In this document: positions 42,092-49,887 of the stretch, in pieces
How positions within the stretch are numbered: the stretch's first letter is position 1
Layout: each line of letters begins with the position of its first letter
DNA from: Alistipes finegoldii DSM 17242
GTDB taxonomy: Bacteria > Bacteroidota > Bacteroidia > Bacteroidales > Rikenellaceae
NCBI RefSeq assembly: GCF_000265365.1
Contig: NC_018011.1
Coordinates: forward strand, 1,922,001 to 1,986,000
Direction of reading: 5' to 3'
DNA length: 64,000 nt
Translations under genes and position numbers: made by a program
The notes under the pieces: generated by a model
The model's database searches: none
The model's input: only the letters and a program-made list of their open reading frames with translations
Told to the model about the DNA's origin: nothing

Positions 42092-42841
42092 CTAACGGTT
42101 TTTTCTGTATGTGTAGTAAGCGCCCGCCTGCTGGGAGGGCATCAGTACCATTTCATTAACGTTCATATGGGCCGGTAATTGTGCGGCCCATGCGATCGCT
42201 TCGGCGATGTCGTCGCCCGTAAGCGGGGTGACGCCGTCGTAAACCCGGTCGGCGCGCTCCTTGTCGCCGTGGAAGCGCACCTCGGAAAATTCGGTCTCGA
42301 CCATGCCGGGGCGGATCTCCGTCACCTTGATTCCGCTTGACAGCAGGTCGGCGCGCATGGACTGCGAAATGGCGTGCACGGCGTGTTTCGAGGCGCAGTA
42401 GACCGCGCCGTTTTCGTAGGCTTCGGTGCCCGCGATCGAGCCGATGTTGAACACGTGGCCGCCGCCCGCGGCGACCATTTTGGGCGTAACGACCCGCGTG
42501 ACGTAGAGCAGTCCCTTGACGTTGGTGTCGATCATGGCGTCCCAGTCGGCCGTGTCGCCTTGGTCGATGTGTTCCAGCCCGGCCGCCAGTCCGGCGTTGT
42601 TGATGAGCAGGTCCACCCGTTCGAGGGGGCTCAGGAATTTGCGGACCTCCGCTTCGCTGCGCACGTCGAAGACGAGCGCGGTGCAGCGGCCGCCCGCCGC
42701 TTCGATTTCGCGGCGGAGCGTTTCGAGCCGTTCGGCGCGGCGTCCCGTCGCCGTTATGTCGTATCCTTCGGCCGCGAGCCGGAGCGCCGTGGCGCGTCCG
42801 ATGCCCGATGTGGCTCCCGTGATCAGTGCCTGTTTTTTCAT
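42092..42841 (-). CDS. Short-chain dehydrogenase/reductase (YdfG-like)
   Basis: 249 aa classical SDR. It has the cofactor motif ITGATSGIGRATALRLA, the Arg-rich site TGRRAERL suggesting NADP(H), LINNAGLAAG, and the catalytic set Ser in NIGSIAGTEAY with Tyr-x-x-x-Lys in YCASKHAVH. Closest in style to YdfG-type 3-hydroxy acid dehydrogenases. A box TATTTTTG on the minus strand (plus 42861-42868) just upstream fits a -7 element. It diverges from the LolC/E-like gene and lies 3 bases upstream of the zinc peptidase. Confidence 0.93.
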   Translation of the reverse strand: MKKQALITGATSGIGRATALRLAAEGYDITATGRRAERLETLRREIEAAGGRCTALVFDVRSEAEVRKFLSPLERVDLLINNAGLAAGLEHIDQGDTADWDAMIDTNVKGLLYVTRVVTPKMVAAGGGHVFNIGSIAGTEAYENGAVYCASKHAVHAISQSMRADLLSSGIKVTEIRPGMVETEFSEVRFHGDKERADRVYDGVTPLTGDDIAEAIAWAAQLPAHMNVNEMVLMPSQQAGAYYTYRKNR

Positions 42842-42917
42842 AAAGTGGGTTTATGATGGGCAAAAATACGAAATTATTGTGTTACTTTGCATAAATTTTC
42901 CAGCAAATTAAGCAGCC

Positions 42918-44162
42918 GTGAATCTCGCCTTTTTCATCGCCCGCCGGACGGCGCAGCGCACCCCGGAGAACAAACCCGGTGTGATGGAGCGTATCGCCGT
43001 GATTTCCGTGGCGTTGAGCGTCGCGGTGATGCTGCTGGCGATGGCCGTGATCATGGGTTTCAAGCAGGAGGTGTCCCGCAAGGTGGCCGCCTTTTCGGGA
43101 CATGCCGTGGTGAACGGCGTGCGGGGCGTGGGGACGCTCGATTCGGACCCCGTGCGCCGCAGTGCCCGCGCCGAGGAGCTGATCCGCACCACCGAAGGAT
43201 TCGTGTCGCTGGCCCCCTATGCCGTCAAGGGCGGTATCGTCCGTACGGCGGATGCCGTGCAGGGGGTGATGCTCAAGGGCGTGGACGGGGATTACGACTG
43301 GTCGTCGTTCGGCCAGTGGCTGGTGGAGGGCGAGCTGCCCCGTGTGGGCGATTCGGTGCGTACGAAAGATATACTGCTGTCGCGCGGCATGGCCGAGAAA
43401 CTGATGCTCGGCGTGGGCGACAAGGTCGAAATGCTCTTCGTCGAGACCGGAGACAGGCCCCGGCGCGACCGTTTCAAGGTGGCGGGAATCTACTCGTCGG
43501 GAATGGACGAAATGGACGACGCGGTGATCATGACCGACCTGCGCAACGTGCAGCGGCTGGCGGACTGGTCGGACGGCGAGATATCGGGCTACGAGATTTT
43601 CACCTCGGACTTGGCCGGAGCCGACGATTTCGCCCGCAGGCTCGGACGGACCCTGCTCTACGACGATGCCGACGATACGGCGAACCTCGCCGTGAGTAGC
43701 GTGACGGAGCTTTATCCCAATATTTTCGACTGGCTGAAGGCCCATGACGTGAATGCCGCGGTGATTATCGGCATCATGCTCGTGGTGGCGTTTTTCAACA
43801 TGACTTCGGCGCTGCTGATCCTCGTGCTGGAACGTACGCGGATGATCGGCCTGCTGAAGGCGTTCGGCATGCGCAACGCTACGCTGCGGGAGGTGTTTCT
43901 TTGGCGGGCGGCGTTCGTCACGCTGCGCGGACTGGCATGGGGCAACGCCGCGGGGCTGGCCGTGTGTCTCGTGCAGAAATATTTCCATGTCGTGAAACTC
44001 AGCTCCGAGGGCTACCTGCTCTCCGAAGTGCCCGTCGCGCTGGGGTGGGGCTGGTGGCTGGCGCTCAACGCCGGCGTCGTGGCGGCGATCGTCGCGCTGC
44101 TCGTGGTGCCGGCCTGCATAGTATCTACCGTAAAACCCGACGAATCGATCCGATACGAATGA
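42918..44162 (+). CDS. LolC/LolE-type ABC permease (FtsX family)
   Basis: 414 aa starting at a GTG (42918). It has one N-terminal transmembrane helix (IAVISVALSVAVMLLAMAVIMGF), a large periplasmic domain, and three C-terminal helices of the FtsX fold with VIIGIMLVVAFFNMTSALLILVLERTRMIGLLKAFG. This is the layout of lipoprotein-releasing permeases. The ATPase partner is not adjacent. Its last codon overlaps the ubiE start (ATGA), so translation is probably coupled. Confidence 0.92.
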   Translation: MNLAFFIARRTAQRTPENKPGVMERIAVISVALSVAVMLLAMAVIMGFKQEVSRKVAAFSGHAVVNGVRGVGTLDSDPVRRSARAEELIRTTEGFVSLAPYAVKGGIVRTADAVQGVMLKGVDGDYDWSSFGQWLVEGELPRVGDSVRTKDILLSRGMAEKLMLGVGDKVEMLFVETGDRPRRDRFKVAGIYSSGMDEMDDAVIMTDLRNVQRLADWSDGEISGYEIFTSDLAGADDFARRLGRTLLYDDADDTANLAVSSVTELYPNIFDWLKAHDVNAAVIIGIMLVVAFFNMTSALLILVLERTRMIGLLKAFGMRNATLREVFLWRAAFVTLRGLAWGNAAGLAVCLVQKYFHVVKLSSEGYLLSEVPVALGWGWWLALNAGVVAAIVALLVVPACIVSTVKPDESIRYE

Positions 44163-44875
44163 AACCGTACAATACCGAACAGACCAAGAAAGAGGAGGTC
44201 CGCGAGATGTTCGACAACATCGCGCCGAAGTACGACCTGCTGAACCATACGCTCTCGATGAGCATCGACCGCATCTGGCGCCGCCGTGTGGTGCGCATCG
44301 TGCGCCGCTGCCGTCCGCACCGGATACTTGACGTAGCGACCGGCACGGGCGATCTGGCGATCGAGATGGCGCGCCGCATCCGCGGCGTGCAGGTGCTGGG
44401 CGTGGATCTTTCGGAGGGGATGCTCGACGTGGCGCGCCGCAAGGTGACGGCGCGGGGGCTCGACGGGCGCGTCGTGCTCGACGCGGGGGACGCCGAACAC
44501 CTGCATGTGGCCGACGCATCGGTGGATGTGGCGACGGTGGCTTTCGGCGTGCGCAACTTCGGGGATCTGGATGCGGGGCTGCGCGAAATGGCCCGCACGA
44601 TAAAGCCGGGCGGCAAGGTCGTTGTACTGGAGTTCTCGCGGCCCCGCAACCGGCTGTTCAGGGCGTTGTACGAATTCTATACCTATAAGATACTGCCCCG
44701 CATCGGCGGCATGGTGTCGAAGGACAAGCGGGCTTACGAATACCTCCCGGCGTCGGTCGGGGAGTTTCCGGCGCCGAAGGAGTTCATGGCGATGATGGAG
44801 CGCGCGGGGTTCAGGGAGTGCCGCGCCCGGAGCCAGAGTTTCGGGATCGCGCAGATTTACACCGGACAAAAGTGA
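44159..44875 (+). CDS. ubiE: Demethylmenaquinone methyltransferase
   Basis: 238 aa from the ATG at 44159, overlapping the permease stop by four bases. It is an SAM-dependent class I methyltransferase with DVATGTGDLAIEMARRI (SAM motif I), LGVDLSEGMLDVARRK, and the UbiE/MenG signatures FGVRNFGDLDAGL and MVSKDKRAYEYLPASVGEFP. It makes the last step of menaquinone synthesis, expected in an anaerobe of this phylum. Also called menG. Confidence 0.97.
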   Translation: MKPYNTEQTKKEEVREMFDNIAPKYDLLNHTLSMSIDRIWRRRVVRIVRRCRPHRILDVATGTGDLAIEMARRIRGVQVLGVDLSEGMLDVARRKVTARGLDGRVVLDAGDAEHLHVADASVDVATVAFGVRNFGDLDAGLREMARTIKPGGKVVVLEFSRPRNRLFRALYEFYTYKILPRIGGMVSKDKRAYEYLPASVGEFPAPKEFMAMMERAGFRECRARSQSFGIAQIYTGQK

Positions 44876-45081
44876 CGATGAACGCAAAACGCATACGACC
44901 GGGCAGTGCGCCCTCGGATAACCGCTTCTGCCGCCGGATTCGCTCTTCGGAAGAGGACGCTTCGGCGGGTCAGGCCCGTTCCTGTTCCGCTGCGGCGGGC
45001 GGGGGCGCGTCGGGGAGTCCGCTTTGTCGCCGGTCCGGGGCTGCGGGTGGCGTTTCGGGCTGCGGCCGGACTTTGGGGCGC

Positions 45082-45582
45082 ATGCTGTTCTGCATACTGC
45101 TGCTGGGGGTCGTATTGCCGTTGGGCTCCTGCCGCCGGATGGCCGAGAAGGCGCAGCGAAACATCCGGCTCGAAGCGGTCGAGAAGGCCCGGCGGCAGGG
45201 GTTGTCGGGGGCCGAGATCGTATTGCGCGTAAAGAACGGCACGGGGCACAAGTTGAAACTGGAGAAGGCGTCGCTCACCGTTTACTATGCGGGAGGAGTC
45301 GTGACGAAGGTCGCTCTGCGCGAGCCGGCCGAGGCGCCCCGTCGTGCGACGGCGAGCGTCACGACGCTGTGGCGGATCCGGACTTCCGACCCGATGGCGC
45401 TCCATGTGATGACCAAGAAGATCCGGGAGGACGATATTTCGAAGATCGGCGTCTCGTTCGCCGTCGAGGGGCGCGGCGGTCCCGCGCGCGTAAAAATTTC
45501 GCGGGAGATGATGCCGTTGTCGGATTTTTTGAATATCTTTGGGCTGTCGTTGAACGACGTGAAAAACTATCTGGAAGAGTAA
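45082..45582 (+). CDS. Small lipoprotein, LEA-2-like
   Basis: 166 aa from the ATG at 45082, which gives a good lipoprotein signal MLFCILLLGVVLPLGSC. An upstream ATG at 44878, 3 bases after ubiE, would add 68 low-complexity residues and bury the signal, so it is less likely. The mature part (VLRVKNGTGHKLKLEKASLTVYYAGG) resembles the late-embryogenesis-abundant type-2 beta fold seen in bacterial envelope proteins. Function unknown. It overlaps the next gene by one base (TAATG). Confidence 0.7.
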   Translation: MLFCILLLGVVLPLGSCRRMAEKAQRNIRLEAVEKARRQGLSGAEIVLRVKNGTGHKLKLEKASLTVYYAGGVVTKVALREPAEAPRRATASVTTLWRIRTSDPMALHVMTKKIREDDISKIGVSFAVEGRGGPARVKISREMMPLSDFLNIFGLSLNDVKNYLEE

Positions 45583-46052
45583 TGCGCAGATCGCTGACCA
45601 TCCTGCTGATTCTTTTTGCCGCCGCGGCTTACACGCCCCTGCGCGCGCAGTCGTTGGATGCGTTCAAGGAGCGGCTGGCTGCTCCCGTGGCGTCCGACGC
45701 CGCATTCGGCACGGCAAAGGTCACCGTTACGGAGTACGGGGATGCGGCGCGGGCCGTGAATGAAGCTTCGCGGGCGGGCGCCCGCCTGCGTTTCCCCGGT
45801 TACCGGGTCTGCATCTTCTTCGACAACGGTCAGGACGCCCGTGCCGGGGCCATCGCCGCCAAGCAGCTTTTCGAAGAGAACTATCCGGGAATCAAGGTCT
45901 ACATGGTCTACGAGAATCCCTATTTCAAGGTCGCGGTCGGGGACTGTCTCACCACGGAAGAGGCCATCATTCTCAAGGGCAGGGTGTCGTCTGCTTTCCC
46001 CAAGGCTTTCGTCAAGAACGAAACCCTCTCCATTGCCGACCTTTTGAACTGA
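45582..46052 (+). CDS. Small secreted SPOR-like protein
   Basis: 156 aa. Signal peptide of about 23 residues (MRRSLTILLILFAAAAYTPLRAQ). The mature part has GYRVCIFFDNGQDARAGAIAAKQLFEENYPGIKVYMVYENPYFKVAVGD-like spacing, with the beta-alpha-beta pattern of SPOR peptidoglycan-binding domains (about residues 72-140). It may associate with denuded glycan at the division site. It is coupled to the lipoprotein upstream. Family assignment is by pattern only. Confidence 0.7.
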   Translation: MRRSLTILLILFAAAAYTPLRAQSLDAFKERLAAPVASDAAFGTAKVTVTEYGDAARAVNEASRAGARLRFPGYRVCIFFDNGQDARAGAIAAKQLFEENYPGIKVYMVYENPYFKVAVGDCLTTEEAIILKGRVSSAFPKAFVKNETLSIADLLN

Positions 46053-46087
46053 AAAACTTCCCTTTTCGAAAGTTTTTTAGTTTTTTA

Positions 46088-46118
46088 TTTGCATTTATCC
46101 TGCTAATATCTAACTTTG
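46088..46118 (+). promoter_or_regulatory. Textbook Bacteroidota promoter for the Cys-rich lipoprotein
   Basis: TTTG (46088-46091), exactly 19 bases, then TAACTTTG (46111-46118) matches the Bacteroidota consensus without a mismatch. It lies 40 bases upstream of the ATG at 46158. High expression is expected. Confidence 0.88.
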
Positions 46119-46157
46119 CGGCGTTACAGAAAAACTAATAATTAAACATTTGACGTT

Positions 46158-46397
46158 ATGAAAAAGATTTTCTCTTTTGTCGTCGTTATGGCTGCCGTCG
46201 CAATGGTAAGCTGCTGCGGTAATTCGAACAAAAAGGCTGCCGAAGGCGAAGCTGCCGCCGCTGCCGCTACGACCGAAGCCGCTGCCTGCACGGAGTGCAC
46301 CGAGAAGTGCGACTCGACGGAGGCTTGCTGCGCCGAGAAGTGCGATTCGACCAAAGACTGCGCCGAGAAAGCCGAGGGCGAGTGCTGCAACAAATAG
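46158..46397 (+). CDS. Small cysteine-rich lipoprotein
   Basis: 79 aa. Lipoprotein signal MKKIFSFVVVMAAVAMVSCC, then an Ala/Glu-rich linker and a Cys/Glu/Asp-rich tail with repeated CxxC- and KCDST-type units (CTECTEKCDSTEACC and AEKCDSTKDC). Eleven Cys in total, about nine in the last 35 residues. The density of Cys and acidic residues suggests metal binding or disulfide packing in the envelope; no family recognised. It is monocistronic, with a perfect promoter and its own terminator. Confidence 0.8.
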   Translation: MKKIFSFVVVMAAVAMVSCCGNSNKKAAEGEAAAAAATTEAAACTECTEKCDSTEACCAEKCDSTKDCAEKAEGECCNK

Positions 46398-46420
46398 TTC
46401 TTGTCAGGCATTAGAGTGAA

Positions 46421-46447
46421 GGAGATTCGAAAGAATCCCCTTTTTTT
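46421..46447 (+). terminator. Rho-independent terminator after the Cys-rich lipoprotein
   Basis: GGAGATTC-GAAA-GAATCCCC with one mismatch, followed by seven T (46441-46447). The rest of the 313-base gap to the next gene shows no gene, only a TATCTTTG box. Confidence 0.85.
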
Positions 46448-46685
46448 GTGTCCGTATTTCCGGTCGCGGGGGCGGTGCGGCGCGTCTGTCCGGGCACTGC
46501 TGTTTTCTGAAAGCCATGGTCCGAGGGCCGAAAGCCATGGGCATGAGCTGAGTGTCGTGAGTCGTGAGCCGTGAGCTGGGATGCCGGAGCCGTTGAACCG
46601 GTGGGCGGCGTCTGCGGGGCTTTGCCGCGGCGGGGCCGTGCGGAGTTCTCCGGCGCGGAATGTGCGGTGTATAGCTGAAAAAATA

Positions 46686-46693
46686 TATCTTTG
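46686..46693 (+). promoter_or_regulatory. Putative -7 element of the flavoprotein gene
   Basis: TATCTTTG matches the TAnnTTTG box and lies 17 bases before the ATG at 46711, giving a very short leader. No clear TTTG upstream box is present. Confidence 0.45.
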
Positions 46694-46710
46694 CGAAAAC
46701 TCTTGATACC

Positions 46711-47322
46711 ATGAAAGTACTGCTGATAAACGGAAGCCCCCATCGCGAGGGAAACACTTTTATAGCCCTTTCCGAGGTCGCGCGGATCTTGGAGTCGGAG
46801 GGCGTGCAGGCCGAGATCGTCCATATCGGGACCAAGGCCGTGCAGGGATGTATCGCCTGCGGAAAATGCGCCGAGCTGGGGCATTGCGTCTTTTCGGACG
46901 CGCTCTATACGACGGTGCGGGAGAAACTCGCCGATGCCGACGGAATCGTCGTCGGTTCGCCGGTCTACTATGCCGGTCCCAACGGGTCGCTCTGCGCCCT
47001 GCTCGACCGTGTGTTCTATTCCTGCGGGAAATATCTCGCCTACAAGCCCGGCGCAGCGGTCGCCGTATGCCGCCGGGGCGGGGCGAGCGCGACGTTCGAC
47101 CGGCTGAACAAATACTTTACGATTATGAACATGCCGGTCGTTCCGTCGCAGTATTGGAACAGCGTCCACGGACGTCTGCCGGGCGAAGCCCGCGAGGACG
47201 CCGAGGGGCTGCAGACGATGCGCGTATTGGCCCGCAACATGGCCCGCCTGCTGAAGGCGGGCGTCGGTCCGGCGCTGGCGCCCGAAGCCGAGGAGCGGCA
47301 GTGGACGCATTTTATCCGGTAG
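46711..47322 (+). CDS. Iron-sulfur flavoprotein / NADPH-dependent FMN reductase family
   Basis: 203 aa flavodoxin-like protein. FMN phosphate loop LLINGSPHREGNTFIAL at residues 4-20; Cys cluster GCIACGKCAELGHC (about residues 49-62) as in archaeal and anaerobe iron-sulfur flavoproteins; VGSPVYYAGPNGSL for the second FMN loop. It probably reduces quinones, oxygen species or other small molecules. It stands alone with terminators on both sides. Confidence 0.9.
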   Translation: MKVLLINGSPHREGNTFIALSEVARILESEGVQAEIVHIGTKAVQGCIACGKCAELGHCVFSDALYTTVREKLADADGIVVGSPVYYAGPNGSLCALLDRVFYSCGKYLAYKPGAAVAVCRRGGASATFDRLNKYFTIMNMPVVPSQYWNSVHGRLPGEAREDAEGLQTMRVLARNMARLLKAGVGPALAPEAEERQWTHFIR

Positions 47323-47375
47323 CGGAGCGCGGCCGGACGCGGTGCGCCGGATTGAGTGCGTCGCGGATATGTACG

Positions 47376-47399
47376 AAGGGAGCTTGGCTCCCTTTTTTT
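47376..47399 (+). terminator. Rho-independent terminator after the flavoprotein gene
   Basis: GGGAGC (47378-47383), loop TTG, GCTCCC (47387-47392), then seven T. Confidence 0.88.
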
Positions 47400-47525
47400 G
47401 TCGCACGGACTTCGTCCGGGGTGCTTCCGCGCTATTGTCCACGCATACAGCGGGGTGCGGAAAAGCCCGAAAAAATATCGGCCGGAGGGGGGCGGTTTTA
47501 TGGAAAAAAACGATAACTTGCCGCC

Positions 47526-48785
47526 ATGAAAGAGACCGTGCTCGAAAAACTCAAGGTGCTGGCCGAATCGGCCAAATACGACGTCTCGTGCGCGTCGAGC
47601 GGCGTTACGCGCCGGCATCGCGCGGGCGGTGTCGGCAGCACGGCGGGGTGGGGCATATGTCACTCTTTCACGGCCGACGGCCGCTGCGTCTCGCTGCTGA
47701 AAATCATGCTCACCAACGTCTGCATTTACGACTGCGCCTACTGCATCAACCGGCGCAGCAACGACATTCGGCGGGCGGCTTTCACGCCGGACGAGCTGAC
47801 CGAGCTGACCATCGAGTTCTACCGGCGCAACTACATCGAAGGACTGTTTCTCTCGTCGGGCGTCGTCCGCAACCCCGACTATACCATGGAAAGGATGGTC
47901 CGCGTGGCGCGCGACCTGCGGACGGTGCACCGTTTCAACGGCTACATCCACCTGAAAAGTATTCCCGGCGCCAGTCCCGAACTGGTGGCCGAGGCGGGGC
48001 GTTACGCCGACCGCATGAGCGTCAATATCGAAATCCCGACCGAACGCAACCTGTTGCTGCTGGCTCCCGACAAGAACTATGAAAGCATCTACCGCCCGAT
48101 GAGTTACATCCAGCAGGGGGTGCTGCAGAGCGCCGAGGAGCGCGGCCGTTTCCGCCATGCGCCCCGTTTCGCCCCTGCGGGGCAGAGCACGCAGATGATC
48201 GTCGGGGCCACCGACGAGAGCGACTGCGACATTCTGCTGCTTTCGTCGTCGCTCTACGACCGTCCCACGATGAAGCGCGTCTACTATTCGGGGTTTATTC
48301 CGGTGAATCCCTACGACAAGCGGCTGCCTGCGCTGGACAAAGCTCCGCTCGTGCGCGAAAACCGGCTTTATCAGGCCGATTGGCTGATGCGGTTCTACGG
48401 ATTCCGGGCCGAGGAGATCGCCGACGAGCAGACGCCCCGGCTTGATCTGGAGATCGACCCCAAACTGGCGTGGGCGCTGCGGCATCCCGAATTTTTCCCG
48501 GTCGATGTGAACCGCGCGGACTACGAGGCGCTGCTGCGCGTGCCGGGCGTCGGGGTCAAGTCGGCGCGGCTGATCGTCAGCTCGCGGCGTTACCGCACGC
48601 TGACCATGCAGTCGCTGCGGCAGATCGGCGTGGTGATGAAGAAGGCGCAGTATTTCGTCCGCTGCCGCGAGCTGACCACGGGGCAGGGGGTGAACGAACT
48701 GCGGCCGGAGCAGGTGCGCCGTCTGCTGACTGCGCCTAAGCGGCAGAAACCGGATAAAAACGAGGGGCAGCTGACCCTTTTCTGA
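47526..48785 (+). CDS. Putative DNA modification/repair radical SAM protein
   Basis: 419 aa. Radical SAM cluster Cys66-x3-Cys70-x2-Cys73 (CIYDCAYC) and a C-terminal helix-hairpin-helix DNA-binding motif (VPGVGVKSARLIVSS, about residues 339-353). This matches the family annotated as a putative DNA modification/repair radical SAM protein, which typically travels with the DUF4130-type protein found 5 bases downstream and with a uracil-DNA-glycosylase-like domain. No such glycosylase is visible here. Biochemical role is not established. Confidence 0.92.
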   Translation: MKETVLEKLKVLAESAKYDVSCASSGVTRRHRAGGVGSTAGWGICHSFTADGRCVSLLKIMLTNVCIYDCAYCINRRSNDIRRAAFTPDELTELTIEFYRRNYIEGLFLSSGVVRNPDYTMERMVRVARDLRTVHRFNGYIHLKSIPGASPELVAEAGRYADRMSVNIEIPTERNLLLLAPDKNYESIYRPMSYIQQGVLQSAEERGRFRHAPRFAPAGQSTQMIVGATDESDCDILLLSSSLYDRPTMKRVYYSGFIPVNPYDKRLPALDKAPLVRENRLYQADWLMRFYGFRAEEIADEQTPRLDLEIDPKLAWALRHPEFFPVDVNRADYEALLRVPGVGVKSARLIVSSRRYRTLTMQSLRQIGVVMKKAQYFVRCRELTTGQGVNELRPEQVRRLLTAPKRQKPDKNEGQLTLF

Positions 48786-48790
48786 ATGCG

Positions 48791-49552
48791 ATGTTGGTTT
48801 TTCGTTATGATAAATCTTTCGACGGGCTGCTCTCGGCGCTGTTCGACGCCTATGCGATGCGGGCGTTCCCGGAGCAGCTGATCGGTCCCGGAGAGCCGGA
48901 ACCGCTTTTTACGGAGCGCGTGCACGAGGTCGCGACCGATCCGGCGCACGCCGCCCGTGTCTGGCGCGGACTGGAACGCAGGCTTGTCGTCCGGGCGCGT
49001 TCGATGCTCGTCTACGCATGGCACGGGGAGCAGGAGCGGAGCGATCTGCTGATGCTGCGCTGCATGCGCCGGGTTTTCGACGAGGGCGGAGGCGTGCTGG
49101 CCGATCAGGCCGATCCCGACATGAAGGCGCTGCACCGGCTGGCGCTCAAAGTTTCGCACGAGTGCGAGCGGCTCAGGCAGTTCGTCCGGCTTCAGAAGGC
49201 TGCCGACGGCACCTATTTTGCAGCCGCCACTCCCGAACACGACGCCCTGCCGCTGTCGCTGGATTACTTTACGGACCGTTTCGCCGACCAGCGGTGGCTT
49301 ATCTACGACCGGCGGCGCGATTACGGATATTATTACGACGGGCGGACGGCGCGCCGGGTGACGCTCGAAGACGACCGCGGCATGATCGCCGACAAGCTCG
49401 CCGACCGTTGGCTGGCCGAGGACGAACGGCAGTTTCAGCTGCTCTGGAAGAATTATTTCCGGGCGCTGGCGATTCCCCAGCGGATCAACGAGCGTCAGCA
49501 GCGGCGCATGATGCCCCGCCGTTACTGGAAGCATCTGACCGAAATGGAGTGA
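48791..49552 (+). CDS. DUF4130 / TIGR03915-type putative DNA metabolism protein
   Basis: 253 aa. It starts MLVFRYDKSFDGLLSALFDAY and contains the conserved HRLALKVSHECERLRQFVRL and PRRYWKHLTEM segments of this family. It is always found next to the radical SAM protein above, so the two probably act together on DNA. In several genomes this protein is fused to a uracil-DNA glycosylase domain; that domain is absent here. No catalytic motif can be named. Confidence 0.88.
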   Translation: MLVFRYDKSFDGLLSALFDAYAMRAFPEQLIGPGEPEPLFTERVHEVATDPAHAARVWRGLERRLVVRARSMLVYAWHGEQERSDLLMLRCMRRVFDEGGGVLADQADPDMKALHRLALKVSHECERLRQFVRLQKAADGTYFAAATPEHDALPLSLDYFTDRFADQRWLIYDRRRDYGYYYDGRTARRVTLEDDRGMIADKLADRWLAEDERQFQLLWKNYFRALAIPQRINERQQRRMMPRRYWKHLTEME

Positions 49553-49580
49553 ACGGGAGGTGTTGGCGCCGGAAATGAAA

Positions 49581-49607
49581 AAGTCCGCAGAAATAATCTG
49601 CGGACTT
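49581..49607. terminator. Bidirectional terminator between DUF4130 gene and tRNA-Ser
   Basis: AAGTCCGCAGA (49581-49591) pairs perfectly with TCTGCGGACTT (49597-49607), loop AATAA. A-rich on the left and TTTT on the right allow use from both strands. Confidence 0.85.
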
Positions 49608-49639
49608 CGGTTTTGCGGGGCTTGCGTGTTTCACGCCTC

Positions 49640-49730
49640 TGGCGGAGAGGAGGGGATTCGAACCCCTGAAACCCTTTAGGGGTTTACTCGCTTTCCAGGC
49701 GGGCCAGTTCAACCACTCCTGCACCTCTCC
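49640..49730 (-). tRNA. tRNA-Ser (anticodon GGA)
   Basis: The minus strand folds as a class II tRNA: acceptor GGAGAGG with CCTCTCC, anticodon loop CTGGAAA with anticodon GGA reading UCC/UCU, a long variable arm (AACCCCTAAAGGGTTT) typical of Ser, and T-arm GGGGTTCGAATCCCC. The discriminator is G, as expected for Ser, and a CCA end appears to be encoded (plus 49640-49642). Confidence 0.96.
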
Positions 49731-49887
49731 TTGCGGTTCGCAAAGGTAATAATTATTTTCAGAATTTACCAATGATCGGCGATTTTCCGCTGCCGAAAAG
49801 ATAAATTCGGCCCCTCCGGCGGCCCGGCCGTTTTGCCGGGCGCCGATCCGCAGCCGTTTTCGGAGGGGAATCCTCCCCGTCGCCGAT

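Noticed and set aside
44878..45081. Extended N terminus for the LEA-2-like lipoprotein
   Set aside because: It would place a lipobox signal about 85 residues inside the protein behind low-complexity sequence; the start at 45082 gives a normal lipoprotein.
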